The notes beneath the pieces were generated by a model. That model was not told where the DNA came from and did not search any database. It saw only the letters and a list, made by a program, of their open reading frames with translations. A program made the position numbers and the translations under genes. Source: Caldifermentibacillus hisashii (GTDB lineage: Bacteria; Bacillota; Bacilli; Bacillales; Caldibacillaceae). From it: DNA of 64,000 nt. This document shows, piece by piece, positions 44,694-53,897 of this stretch. Location: NCBI RefSeq assembly GCF_027568575.1, contig NZ_JANUVP010000015.1; one strand, 5' to 3'. Positions within the stretch are counted from its first letter, which is position 1. Each line of letters begins with the position of its first letter.

Positions 44694-45562
44694 ACAAATT
44701 TATAGAGGTTAATAACCTATGCCTTTCATACAAAAACCAGCAAGTCATAAAAAATATCTCATTTTCATTAGAACAAGGGAAAATATATGGGTTAATAGGA
44801 CGGAATGGAGCGGGAAAAACCTCGCTTTTATCACTGCTTGCCTCTTTTAACCAACCGACAGCCGGGACAATTAAAATTGATGGCGAGGTTCCGTTTGAAA
44901 ATGCACGGATTATGCAAGAGGTTGCCTTTATTTATGATCGTGACTTTAAAGATGAGAGCAGTCCAGTAAAAGAAATGTTTGATACATTAAAACGTTATCG
45001 ACCAAATTTTGATGAAGAATATGCAAAATATTTATTGGACCGTTTTGAACTACCGTTAAAAAAACCGGTTAATAAATTATCAAAAGGAAAGAAAGCGGCC
45101 TTAAATGTGACAATAGGGCTTTCCAGTCGGGCGCCAATTACGATATTTGACGAAGCTTATTTAGGAATGGATGCGCCAACAAGGACATTTTTTTACAAAG
45201 AATTATTAGAAGACCAAGCAAGGTATCCGAGAACGTTTATTTTATCTACTCATCTTGTGTCGGAAATGGATTATTTATTTGAAGAAGTCCTCATTATTCA
45301 TCGTGGTGAGCTTGTTTTTCATGATGATTTTGAAACTTTAATATCAAGGGGAGCTGCCATTACGGGGGATTTTTCTAAAGTAGATCAATTTGTCCAAGGA
45401 AAGAAGAAATTAAGTGAACAAACTTTAGGGCGGACAAAATCTGTTATGATATACGGAAATTTAACGGAAGAGGAAAAGGAAAAAGCTCGTTCCATTGGTT
45501 TGGATATCGGACCGGTAAATTTACAAGATTTATTTATTTATCTAACGGAGGAGGGGAAATAA
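44690..45562 (+). CDS. ABC transporter ATP-binding protein, YtrB type
   Basis: A 290-residue ATPase with Walker A GRNGAGKTSLL, a degenerate signature LSKGKKAALN and Walker B IFDEAYLGMD. His switch STHLVSEMD is intact. The alanine-rich Walker B variant (DEAYLGMD in place of DEPTxGLD) is typical of YtrB-like proteins. Starts at GTG overlapping the regulator stop; permease follows immediately. Confidence 0.85.
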   Translation: MNKFIEVNNLCLSYKNQQVIKNISFSLEQGKIYGLIGRNGAGKTSLLSLLASFNQPTAGTIKIDGEVPFENARIMQEVAFIYDRDFKDESSPVKEMFDTLKRYRPNFDEEYAKYLLDRFELPLKKPVNKLSKGKKAALNVTIGLSSRAPITIFDEAYLGMDAPTRTFFYKELLEDQARYPRTFILSTHLVSEMDYLFEEVLIIHRGELVFHDDFETLISRGAAITGDFSKVDQFVQGKKKLSEQTLGRTKSVMIYGNLTEEEKEKARSIGLDIGPVNLQDLFIYLTEEGK

Positions 45563-46339
45563 ATGAAGAAAAAATCAATTCGAACGAAACTTGCTATAGA
45601 TTTATTTACACTGCAAGGAAAATGGACAGTATGGTTTCTTAAAATCATGTTTGTCGTTTATATCGCTCATATTCTTTATCCATTAATACATAATGGGGAA
45701 TCGGTAAGAGCGGTAGATGATTTTTATGCGAGAAGTTACATTTTCGGTAATATTTATATGTTAGTTATCGGGATTATCACGTCAATCAGTTGTCTTCCCT
45801 ATTACGTTCAAAATGGGATTACGAGAAGGGACTATTTTTTCGGTGCAACGATAGGTACATTAGGATTAGCCATTATTATTCCACTCGTTGCATTAATCAT
45901 TCATTTTCTTACAAAGGGAATGATTGATTGGACAAACTTGCCGATTGACTTAAAAGGACTAACGGAAGCCAGCGCTGCAGAAGAAGATCCATTCATTGCT
46001 CAAATGATTTTGGCAGTGATTTATGCACCATCTGTGGTAGAAATAAGTGGTTTATCACTTCTCGTATTTATGGTAAATCTATTCTTTTATTATGTGATCG
46101 GTTGGATGATTGGGGCAGGGTTTTATCGATTTGGTGGCATAAAAGGTATGATGTTTATTGTCCTTGCCCTTGCGATTTTCTTAATAAATTCCGGTATTTG
46201 GGGAAACCCTGTACCCGCTTGGCTGCCAATTCCGGATTTAACCCTGTCCTTCTATGCAATCATTGGTACAGTTTCACTAATTTTCATTGTACTTGGAATT
46301 ATTAGGCTGGTAACAAGAAATATGCGAATCAAATTATAA
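45563..46339 (+). CDS. ABC transporter membrane protein
   Basis: A 258-residue permease with six hydrophobic segments, starting directly after the ATPase stop. The N-terminal amphipathic part (KTKLAIDLFTLQGKW-like) and the loop NGITRRDYFFGATIG are typical of ABC-2 type YtrC/D-like permeases. It forms a regulated three-gene operon with the upstream pair. Substrate unknown. Confidence 0.75.
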   Translation: MKKKSIRTKLAIDLFTLQGKWTVWFLKIMFVVYIAHILYPLIHNGESVRAVDDFYARSYIFGNIYMLVIGIITSISCLPYYVQNGITRRDYFFGATIGTLGLAIIIPLVALIIHFLTKGMIDWTNLPIDLKGLTEASAAEEDPFIAQMILAVIYAPSVVEISGLSLLVFMVNLFFYYVIGWMIGAGFYRFGGIKGMMFIVLALAIFLINSGIWGNPVPAWLPIPDLTLSFYAIIGTVSLIFIVLGIIRLVTRNMRIKL

Positions 46340-46408
46340 GTGATATTGCTTGAAGGTACGTACCTGTTTCCCATGATTCAAAAGATGTCCCTTTCCCTTT
46401 AGTCGCTT

Positions 46409-46456
46409 AGAACCGCTAGCATTTTCGCCATTTTTGGCGTTAACGCTAGCGGTTCT
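46409..46456. terminator. Bidirectional terminator between convergent genes
   Basis: AGAACCGCTAGC and GCTAGCGGTTCT are a perfect 12-bp inverted pair; an inner stem CGCCATTTTTGGCG sits in the loop. The T-runs are short. Confidence 0.7.
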
Positions 46457-46484
46457 TTCCATCAATTTATGATCATAGAACTTT

Positions 46485-47120
46485 CTATCCTATCTCAAAG
46501 ACACTTTTAAAAAATTCAACAGCAAAATAAACGGCAAAACCAATTAACAGAAACCCAGCGGTAACAGAAATCCACTTTATGATCGTCCGATTTAAGAAGA
46601 CTCGTGTTTTTGCGATAATCGTCATTAAGATTAAATCATGCATTAAGATACCTGCCAAAATTCCAGCTGCGACCACAAAAAAACCGGAATTTCCAGTTGA
46701 CTTAAAAGAGTTTGCCAATACGGTTCCAAAAACTCCAAGCCAAAATACGACACTTCCCGGTGAGATGGCAACAACAAATCCGTTTAAATAGGATGACTTT
46801 AATGATTTCTCCGGTTTCTCATGTCCCAAGTGAATGTCTTTTTCAGCATTTTTTATACTGTCCCACCCGATAAAAAATAAAAAGAGACTTCCTATTAGCC
46901 ACATCAAGCTTTGGACAACAGGCAAGGATAAAATTGGTGCAAGCCCAAAATACAGTAACATAATTAATATAAAATCGACCGTCATCCCGCCCAAACCGAC
47001 AAACCAACCATGCATAAAGCCATTTTTTAACCCTTGCTTTGTCATTTCAATCGTCACGGCGCCAACAGGCAAAGCAATAGATAACCCTAAAAATACATAT
47101 GTAAAGAAAAGAGAAACCAT
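46485..47120 (-). CDS. LysE-family exporter
   Basis: A 211-residue amino-acid or metabolite exporter with six membrane helices. The LysE/RhtB signature appears at the N-terminus (IALPVGAVTIEMTKQGLKNGF), and the SPGSVVFWLGVFG segment is typical. It is divergent from a MocR-type regulator at 47421, a frequent arrangement for controlling such exporters. Confidence 0.85.
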   Translation of the reverse strand: MVSLFFTYVFLGLSIALPVGAVTIEMTKQGLKNGFMHGWFVGLGGMTVDFILIMLLYFGLAPILSLPVVQSLMWLIGSLFLFFIGWDSIKNAEKDIHLGHEKPEKSLKSSYLNGFVVAISPGSVVFWLGVFGTVLANSFKSTGNSGFFVVAAGILAGILMHDLILMTIIAKTRVFLNRTIIKWISVTAGFLLIGFAVYFAVEFFKSVFEIG

Positions 47121-47420
47121 GATTTTTCCTCCTTGTTAGTGGATTTCAAATGATATTAAGAAAGCTGTGAAGAAGGGGTTCCCCTTGCTAATTGATGTCA
47201 TACTGCTTCCATTTCAATTGTTTGGCACCCATTTTAGTAAAAAAACTTTTTGCGAAAGATCTAGGCAAATTAATGTCATGATATCTTTATAAAAACTAGA
47301 AACTTCCCCATTTCATCCCCGCCTTTATCATGTTATAATCTATCATAATCAGAAATTGATCCTAGTAAAAGGGACAATTTTTTACAAATATATAGGTACA
47401 GTTATATTAGAGGGATCAAA
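47121..47420. promoter_or_regulatory. Divergent intergenic region, LysE / MocR
   Basis: This region holds the two promoters. TATATAGGTACAGTTATATTAG just before the MocR start resembles a direct operator of GntR-type regulators. No gene or other structure was noticed. Confidence 0.35.
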
Positions 47421-48896
47421 ATGTTTGAAATAACGCCGAATTTAAATCCAAATGACCAAAAACCACTTTACATACAACTTTACCAATACTTATTAAAAGA
47501 AATTGAAACAGGGCGAATCCCCCAAGGAACACGATTACCGTCCATCCGTACATTGGCCGGTCATTTGGGAATTGGCAAAAATACGGTCGATGCCGCATAC
47601 CAACAACTGATTGCAGAAGGGTTTATCCTTAGTAAACCGAAAAGTGGATTGTACGTCGCCGAATTTGATGAACAATTTTTTACAACTACCCAAGAGTCCC
47701 GCTCCAAATTTTCTCATTTGGAAGCAGCTCAACCTTTGGCAATAACTTACCCCTTTGATTTTCGACACGGACACATCGATAAAGATCATTTTCCAGTCAC
47801 CATTTGGAGGAAATTAACCAATCAAGTCTTGTATGATCAAGCAATTTTTTCATATGGAGACAGACAAGGCGAACCTGAACTGCGGGTGGAATTAGCAAAA
47901 TATTTGTACCAATCAAGGGGTGTTTCCTGTTTACCGGAGCAAATTATTATTGGCGGCGGCATCCAGCAACTGCTCAGCTTACTTTGCTTCATAATCAAAT
48001 CTGGGTGTACATCGGTTGCAGGTGAAAATCCGCGATGTAATGATGGGAAGTCCGGTCAACAGCAACCAAACCATTACGAAAAGGTTGCGTTTGAAAATCC
48101 GGGATATGATGGTGCAAGAGAAGTTTTTCGTCAGCACGGTTTTTCGATCATACCAATAGAACTAAATACTGGCGGAATAGATTTAAAAAAATTAGTGGAA
48201 AGCAATGCGCGTATCGTTTATGTAACGCCATCCCATCAATTTCCAATGGGAATGATTATGCCGATTGCAAATCGAATGAAACTAATTCAATGGGCCAACC
48301 GTGTAGACGGATACATCATTGAAGATGATTATGACAGTGAGTTTCGATATAAAGGTAAACCTATTCCGGCTTTGCAAGGTATTGACTCGTTTGGTAAGGT
48401 CATTTATTTGGGAACTTTTTCTAAAGCATTATTACCATCCATTCGGTTGGCATATATGGTTTTACCGGAGCAACTTCTCAAAAGCTTTCAAACACATTTT
48501 CAATCCTATGAGCAACCCGTTTCAAAAATTTTGCAAAAAACGGTTGCCTTATTTATGCAAGAAGGTTACTGGCAAAAGCATTTAAGAAGAATGAGGCATA
48601 TATATCAGAAAAAGCATGAAACCTTGCACCAGTCCATTCGCAAATTTATGGGAGAACAAGTAAAGATTATTGGTGAGGAATCAGGTCTACATTTACTAAT
48701 AGAAGTGAAAAATGGGGATAATGAGGAAACGTTAATTGAAAAAGCAAAATCCTCGGGGGTAAAGATATATCCGACAGCTAAGTACTGGATGAATCAAAAT
48801 CAGGCAAAAGACCCTCTATTATTGGTCGGGTTCGGCGGTTTAAGTGAAACAGAAATTACCGAGGGAATCAGGCGATTGAGTGAGGCTTGGTTTTAG
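47421..48896 (+). CDS. MocR-type regulator (GntR + aminotransferase)
   Basis: A 491-residue PLP-binding regulator. The N-terminal winged helix (KPLYIQLYQYLLKEIETGRIP, LGIGKNTVDAAYQQLIAEGF) is joined to a fold-type I aminotransferase-like domain. DDYDSEFRYKGKPIPAL and the PLP lysine in TFSKALLPSIR (about residue 335) are intact. Residues about 195-220 contain an extra segment (GCTSVAGENPRCNDGKSG) not expected in the family, ahead of the normal VAFENPGYDGA. It likely controls the divergent LysE gene. Confidence 0.85.
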   Translation: MFEITPNLNPNDQKPLYIQLYQYLLKEIETGRIPQGTRLPSIRTLAGHLGIGKNTVDAAYQQLIAEGFILSKPKSGLYVAEFDEQFFTTTQESRSKFSHLEAAQPLAITYPFDFRHGHIDKDHFPVTIWRKLTNQVLYDQAIFSYGDRQGEPELRVELAKYLYQSRGVSCLPEQIIIGGGIQQLLSLLCFIIKSGCTSVAGENPRCNDGKSGQQQPNHYEKVAFENPGYDGAREVFRQHGFSIIPIELNTGGIDLKKLVESNARIVYVTPSHQFPMGMIMPIANRMKLIQWANRVDGYIIEDDYDSEFRYKGKPIPALQGIDSFGKVIYLGTFSKALLPSIRLAYMVLPEQLLKSFQTHFQSYEQPVSKILQKTVALFMQEGYWQKHLRRMRHIYQKKHETLHQSIRKFMGEQVKIIGEESGLHLLIEVKNGDNEETLIEKAKSSGVKIYPTAKYWMNQNQAKDPLLLVGFGGLSETEITEGIRRLSEAWF

Positions 48897-49174
48897 GAAG
48901 AAAATTGCATGGAACCCACTTAAATGGCGCAAAAAACCGGTCGTCAAAAAGAAGGTGTTCTGTTGCAAAGCCGCCATGACCACGTTCATTAGTCCAAGCG
49001 CCTGCCAAAAAATGAACCGACAGTTTTTTTACCGTGTTTTATTTACTGTTATGTCGGTTTTATGACAAGTTTTATAGATGATATGTAAAGTTTTATATTC
49101 TTTTTGACAAGTTTTATTTGCATTTTTTAATTTTATGTAGTATACTTTATTCATAAAAGAAAGGTGGAGTTGTC
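48897..49174. promoter_or_regulatory. Intergenic region with promoter of the 49175 gene
   Basis: AACCGACA and TGTCGGTT (49015-49059) form an inverted pair that could end the MocR transcript. TTGCAT (49118-49123) and TATACT (49141-49146) with 17-bp spacing are the likely promoter for the following pair. Confidence 0.6.
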
Positions 49175-49492
49175 ATGGAAAAAGAAGAAATTTTAGAAAA
49201 AAGCCGACTGGAAAATCGTGATATGGATGAAAGAGAACAGAAAATTGATGATGATTCTGTCTATCATGGAATGTCGGGGATTTTTGTAATAGTATTTTTT
49301 TACCTTTTCTTTAAAATGTTCACGAATCAACCCGTAACAGATATGCTCTCAATATTGACAGCCAATCTAACTGTTATTTCCTATTACAAGTATAAAAAAA
49401 TACCGGACAAAAAGTTTTTTCTTATTAATACAATAATCGGAGCTATCTTAACAATCGGATTCATCATCACTTATGTAATTGGGGTGATTTAA
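49175..49492 (+). CDS. DUF6442-like small membrane protein
   Basis: A 105-residue protein with an acidic/basic N-terminus (MEKEEILEKSRLENRDMDERE) and three hydrophobic helices. Genes of this type (charged KxxIL-KSRxEN start, then membrane helices) routinely precede a short XRE regulator in Firmicutes, as here. AAAGGTGGAG precedes the ATG. Role unknown. Confidence 0.7.
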   Translation: MEKEEILEKSRLENRDMDEREQKIDDDSVYHGMSGIFVIVFFYLFFKMFTNQPVTDMLSILTANLTVISYYKYKKIPDKKFFLINTIIGAILTIGFIITYVIGVI

Positions 49493-49496
49493 AAGT

Positions 49497-49706
49497 ATGA
49501 ATGAACATTTGGTTTTAAAGAATAGGTTAAGAGTTGCAAGAGCAGAAAAAAAATTATCTCAGGGAGATTTGGCTAAGATGGTTGGTGTATCTCGGCAAAC
49601 CATTAGTGCAATTGAAACCGGTCAGTTTAACCCCACAGCAAAATTAGCGCTAATCTTATGTATTGCACTGGATAAAAAATTTGAAGACCTGTTTTATTTT
49701 GATTAG
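49497..49706 (+). CDS. XRE-family HTH regulator, 69 residues
   Basis: A minimal Cro/CI-like helix-turn-helix protein (LRVARAEKKLSQGDLAKMVGVSRQTISAIE) with no effector domain. It lies 4 bp after the membrane protein gene and presumably regulates this two-gene unit. Confidence 0.85.
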   Translation: MNEHLVLKNRLRVARAEKKLSQGDLAKMVGVSRQTISAIETGQFNPTAKLALILCIALDKKFEDLFYFD

Positions 49707-49770
49707 TAATATAAAAGACGATTGGTACTTAAAAGATTATTTTTCTAAAAAACTCACAAAACGGGCATTT

Positions 49771-49875
49771 TATTGGACAGTTTTGAATGATTGACTTTAT
49801 ATTTTGTCCATTAGGGCCGGTCTATTGGACAGTTTTTGCTGGTTGACTTCAAGTTTTGTCCATTAGAGCCGGTTT
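49771..49875. repeat. 52-bp direct repeat pair
   Basis: TATTGGACAGTTTT...TTTTGTCCATTAG(G/A)GCCGG occurs twice head to tail. Each unit has inverted ends (TTGGACA / TTGTCCA). Related degenerate units appear at 56040-56240. Confidence 0.7.
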
Positions 49876-49880
49876 AGACG

Positions 49881-50063
49881 AGAGCTGAGCCGTAGTCAGC
49901 GAAAATACATTTTCGCTTGCGAGGTAATGCTACCGAAGCTTCTCTAGTTCACCGGAAAAATATAAAATTTTTTCGGCTGCGATGTATTCCCGCGAAGATT
50001 TCCTTGTGCACTTATGCGTTGGGAAAGTAGAAATTGAAAAATTTATACTTTCCTGCTATTAGC
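49881..50063. repeat. Dispersed nested-hairpin repeat, copy 2
   Basis: Nearly identical to 29976-30110 over the AGCGAAAATACATTTTCGCT and TTTTTCGGCTGCGATGTATT hairpins, with a tail (ATTGAAAAATTTATACTTTC) also found inverted at 55920. Confidence 0.75.
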
Positions 50064-50242
50064 TAACAAAAAATTCGAATTTTCCTTTATAATAAAATGT
50101 ATATTATCGGAATGGTTAGCCCAAATAGTTTCGATTGCTAAAAAACTTTAGCAAAGAGCACAACATTATGTTTCTAGCAAATAATTAATGCCATCTTTTT
50201 TGGTGCTAATCTTGTCTTTAGATGAACCGGGGGTGATTTCGA

Positions 50243-50299
50243 ATGTATTGTACTCCATTATTTGAAAATGACGTACCAAAAGGACCCTTCTGCTCTTAA
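50243..50299 (+). CDS. Leader peptide of the EamA exporter
   Basis: An 18-codon frame, MYCTPLFENDVPKGPFCS, starts at ATG with GGGGGTGA about 6 nt upstream and ends 67 nt before the exporter start. It precedes an anti-ribosome-binding-site hairpin. The layout matches translational attenuators such as those of erm and cat genes, where ribosome stalling on the leader opens the downstream hairpin. The Cys residues at 3 and 17 and the PKGP stretch could matter for stalling; that is inference. Confidence 0.55.
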   Translation: MYCTPLFENDVPKGPFCS

Positions 50300-50317
50300 T
50301 GGGGGAAGGTGACTGTT

Positions 50318-50358
50318 CTCTCCGTTAGGGGCATTCGACCTAAAGAAAAAACGGAGGG
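50318..50358 (+). promoter_or_regulatory. Hairpin sequestering the EamA ribosome binding site
   Basis: CTCTCCGTT (50318-50326) pairs over nine bases with AACGGAGGG (50350-50358), which is the ribosome binding site of the exporter at 50367. An inner AGG/CCT pair extends it. In the folded state translation of the exporter should be blocked. Confidence 0.65.
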
Positions 50359-50366
50359 TACAATAA

Positions 50367-51242
50367 ATGAAAAATACTTTATTAGGTTCATTATATTTAA
50401 TACTCGCATCAAGTATATGGGGCGGTATGTACGTTGTTGTTAAAGTTGTCGTATCGGTTATACCGCCACTGGAACTTGTGTGGATGCGCTATGTTGTGGC
50501 GATTTTCGCATTACTCGTGATTGGTTTCATCACTCGACAAAACTGGCGTATTGAGAAACGTTATGTTTTCATCATTATAGCCATTGGAATCATTGGTAAT
50601 GCCATTTCCATCGTTACGCAGGAAACGGGTACAATGTTATCTTCAGCACAAATGGGAGCGATTATTACTTCATCAACGCCGGCATTTATGGTTGTATTTG
50701 CTCGTTTCATCCTAAAAGAAAAGTTAACGTTAAAAAAGGGACTTTCTGTTTGTTTAGCGACCATTGGAGTTTTTCTCATTGTTGGAATTGGAAATATGGA
50801 TTTGTCCAGCAAACTTGGCGGCCTTTCCTTGGTTACTGCTGCTTTAACATGGGCATTGATGTCTGTACTGGTAAAACTTTTACCGAGTGCTTATTCTCAA
50901 ATTGTCGTAACGACCTATTCCATCATGGTAGCGCTAACCGTATTGACCCCTTTTGTTTTGCCACGGTTACACAAGATTCCTTTTTCTGAGTTGACTCAAC
51001 CGACAATTTGGGGCGGAGTCTTGTATTTGGGTATTATCTCAACGGCATGTGGATTTCTTTTTTGGAATCGTGGATTACAAATGCTTAACGCCTCAAGCGG
51101 GGGAATCTTTTTCTTTTTTCAGCCCGTGGTAGGAGCATTACTTGGATGGCTGATTCTTGGAGAAAGCTTAGGTATCATGTTTTGGATCGGATCCATCCTC
51201 ATTTTCATTGGTGTTTTATTCGTCATCTTTGAGAAAAATTAG
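50367..51242 (+). CDS. EamA-family (DMT) exporter
   Basis: A 291-residue drug/metabolite transporter with ten hydrophobic helices arranged as two EamA repeats (residues about 5-135 and 150-290). Typical sequences are SSIWGGMYVVVK in the first helix and GGIFFFFQPVVGALLGWLILGE near the end. The ribosome site lies in a hairpin behind a leader peptide, so expression is likely inducible. Substrate unknown: amino-acid derivative, drug or toxic metabolite are possible. Confidence 0.85.
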   Translation: MKNTLLGSLYLILASSIWGGMYVVVKVVVSVIPPLELVWMRYVVAIFALLVIGFITRQNWRIEKRYVFIIIAIGIIGNAISIVTQETGTMLSSAQMGAIITSSTPAFMVVFARFILKEKLTLKKGLSVCLATIGVFLIVGIGNMDLSSKLGGLSLVTAALTWALMSVLVKLLPSAYSQIVVTTYSIMVALTVLTPFVLPRLHKIPFSELTQPTIWGGVLYLGIISTACGFLFWNRGLQMLNASSGGIFFFFQPVVGALLGWLILGESLGIMFWIGSILIFIGVLFVIFEKN

Positions 51243-51247
51243 CATGC

Positions 51248-51283
51248 AAAAACCCCTTCGCCCGCTTCTGAAGGGGTTTTTTA
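51248..51283 (+). terminator. Terminator of the EamA gene
   Basis: AACCCCTTC and GAAGGGGTT form the stem with TTTT following, 6 nt past the stop. Confidence 0.9.
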
Positions 51284-51401
51284 GTCAGCATTTTAAATTC
51301 AGCGTTTTGAGGGTTTTTAATCAGTATGTTAAAAATAAATCCGTCATACTTAAACAAATACGTATGATTAAAAAACAAGAATGCTAAGTCATTGTATTCA
51401 T

Positions 51402-52620
51402 TTAAATATTTTCTTGTTTGAGATCATCAATAATGTTTTCCTTTTTCACCTTACTGCTGGAATAAAGCATGGTCACTCCAACGATGATAAATACTCCCAA
51501 AACCGTTACGAGAAGACTGACCCAGGGCAAATTAAATCGATACGCAAAACTGTTACTAAACGATCTATACATGAGATACATAATTACCAAACTAATGGGT
51601 AATCCATATAATAAAGCCTTCATCCCATAAAAGATGCTCTCATAATTTAACATCTTATTAAATCCTTTTGGTGTCATACCTACCGATTTCAACATGGCAA
51701 ATTCTCGTTTTCTTAATGCTATGCTGGTAGAGATTGTATTAAAAATATTTGCTACGGAAACTGCCGAGATTAGTAATACAAAACCATATACAAATACCTG
51801 AATGATTCTACTCATCTGTTCATCCTGAATACGAGAATGATACACATTATATATACTTGGCTGAATGGAAAGATTCATTTCATCAACTTGTTCTTCTGTT
51901 TTTATTGGATCTTTACTGTTTAAATATAGATAGTAGTAAGATTCATCAATAATATTTTGGTGTTCAGCAAGTAATTTGTTTAAAGTATCCTCTGAAACAA
52001 CGACATGAATTTCTCCGGAGGATATCATTTTTCTTAACCCCATTGGTTGTTTATCCGTCAATGCAACAATTTCAACTTTATTTACATCCTTTATCTTCCC
52101 GGTATCCAAATCCTCGTATTGCAAATCTAATAAATCACCGACTTCAACATTTACGGCTTTCTCTTTCACATACTGCTTTTTTTCGATATCCTGATAATTA
52201 TTTTTATTAATAACAATCGCCGGCAATTTATTTTCTTGATTCAACAAATCATCATTAACACCAATTTGCTCAGCATAAGCTTGTAAACTCGATTGATCCA
52301 AAGCATGAAGGATTACTTGAAACTTTATTTTTCCATTTTCTGAATGAATGACATAATTGCGAACACTATCTGGAACTTTTGCTTCGTCAATTTGCGAAAC
52401 AAAGGTAAAATCTTGCATTATGATACGTTCTGTAACGCCATCCAGTTCTGTTATTTTTTCGAAGGCTTGTTTTGCTTCACTGCCATAATGTCCATTGAAC
52501 AGTACACTCATATCATAATCCGGACCATCTTGAGTCATTGAAAAAGATTCTTGCATCGTTTTTTTAAAATACGAGACCGATAAAAACAGAACAATACTAA
52601 TCACTAATGAAATGACTGTA
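51402..52620 (-). pseudogene. FtsX-type ABC permease lacking its N-terminal region
   Basis: About 400 residues: a first membrane helix (TVISLVISIVLFLSVSYFKK), an outer domain, and three C-terminal helices of the FtsX fold (IIQVFVYGFVLLISAVSVANIF). The reading frame enters from the upstream response-regulator remnant with no proper start of its own. The expected N-terminal part of the permease, its ATPase and sensor kinase are missing. The tail, including MLKSVGMTPKGF, is intact. Confidence 0.75.
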
Positions 52621-52776
52621 GCTTAAATCAAACTGTTCTAAATTCAGTTCAATCAGTGTTTCTGCAGATTGGAAATCACTGCATATTATTGTCTCATATT
52701 GTTCTTGTTGCAAGGTATACTCAAGCCCAGCAGCAATTGTATGATCATCTTCAACGATAAGAATTTTCATCTGAAC
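52620..52776 (-). pseudogene. Response regulator N-terminal remnant
   Basis: About 45 residues are the start of an OmpR-type receiver domain (MKILIVEDDHTIAAGLEYTLQQEQYE) with the acidic pocket D-D, but the phosphorylated Asp strand is already lost. The frame then runs into permease sequence. Genes normally lying between (kinase, ATPase) are gone, indicating a deletion of several kb. Confidence 0.8.
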
Positions 52777-52912
52777 ATCTTCCTTATTCATTCTCTAATT
52801 TCATAATCTCACTTTTCCAATATTAAACATTCAATCTTTAATTAGCGAAGAACGAAGAACCTAATTTCTTAGTGCCTCTTTGTTAAAAATATCTCATTAA
52901 CAGTATTTCTAA

Positions 52913-53530
52913 TCAATCAAAATAAACAGGTTCCTGAGGATTATTAACTTGCCGGAATAGCATCTCAATTTGGGATCTTGTGTTTCGACCTTCAGACAAT
53001 TTTGGTAACTCATTCTCGGCAAAAAAGCCAACAGCAGTTGTTTCAATTCCCGTTTGAGGTCCGCCCCCAATAATTTCACATTGGATAAATATTTTGTAAA
53101 CATGATAGGGGGACGGGGGATGGGGATGACACTTTTTATCAAGTACCCCTAACAGCTTGACCGGTTTTACATCAAACCCCGATTCTTCCTTCACTTCTTT
53201 TATAGCAACTTCACTTGGTGTTAATCCAATATCTGCCCAGCCCCCGGGCAAAGACCAACTATCATCACTGTTTTCCTTAACTAGTAAAATTTTATTATCC
53301 TCGAAAATTACTGCTCGTATATCCACTTTAGGCGTTGGATAACCCGTTTCATTTGCAAAGAGATTTTTCAATACGGACTGGTCCACTTTCGTATATTGTG
53401 ACATAATTTCCATACTGATTTCTCGGATTTGTTCAAATCTTTCTAAGTCATATACATCTCTTGAATAGGTTAATCCTGCCTGTGCAATTGATTGCAGTTC
53501 TTTCGCCCATTCGAGCCATTTCGGTTCCAT
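52913..53530 (-). CDS. Nudix hydrolase
   Basis: A 205-residue protein. The N-terminal helical region (residues 1-60: WAKELQSIAQAGLTYSRD, YDLERFEQIREIS) is typical of the Nudix_N_2 group, and the Nudix box is GGWADIGLTPSEVAIKEVKEESGF. Such enzymes cleave nucleoside diphosphates linked to another group; the substrate is not evident. Confidence 0.85.
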   Translation of the reverse strand: MEPKWLEWAKELQSIAQAGLTYSRDVYDLERFEQIREISMEIMSQYTKVDQSVLKNLFANETGYPTPKVDIRAVIFEDNKILLVKENSDDSWSLPGGWADIGLTPSEVAIKEVKEESGFDVKPVKLLGVLDKKCHPHPPSPYHVYKIFIQCEIIGGGPQTGIETTAVGFFAENELPKLSEGRNTRSQIEMLFRQVNNPQEPVYFD

Positions 53531-53606
53531 AGAACATTTTCCCTTCTTTTTGTTTTATCGATGAAACGTGATACTATCAGCGAACAAAGTCCTTTAATAT
53601 AAGCTA

Positions 53607-53897
53607 TTATTTTTCATAAATTACCTTGCCGTCACGTTCAATTTGTTGCTTAATTTCCGTATTTAAAGAATCGCAAAAAAGCACATCACAGGAATAAATA
53701 CCTACAAGATCATCAATATCACGAATCACCTTTCCCTTTTTCGTTCCTGAATAATCAATGCATAAGTCAATATCAGAATTGAATTTTGCCGTATTTTTAG
53801 CACGTGAGCCAAATAAAATGACCTTTCGAATTTCAGTGTCACTTTGAAAATAGGTCATAAGACGCTCAAATACTCGTTCACTAATTCCATACATCAT
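53607..53897 (-). CDS. MNT-type nucleotidyltransferase (antitoxin)
   Basis: A minimal nucleotidyltransferase of about 96 residues with the hallmark GSRAKNTAKFNSDIDLCI and the later acidic strand CDVLFCD. In HEPN/MNT modules this protein neutralises the HEPN toxin, in studied cases by adding AMP to it. It overlaps the HEPN gene by about 17 bp. Start at an ATG of the ATGATG pair (53897 or 53894). Confidence 0.8.
   Translation of the reverse strand: MMYGISERVFERLMTYFQSDTEIRKVILFGSRAKNTAKFNSDIDLCIDYSGTKKGKVIRDIDDLVGIYSCDVLFCDSLNTEIKQQIERDGKVIYEK

Larger units (their letters stand above)
49707..50242. other. Gene-free stretch with repeats
   Basis: No gene. It contains a 52-bp tandem pair with GGACA/TGTCC ends (49771-49875), a copy of the nested-hairpin repeat (49881-50063), and the A/T-rich promoter region of the EamA leader. 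Confidence 0.6.
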
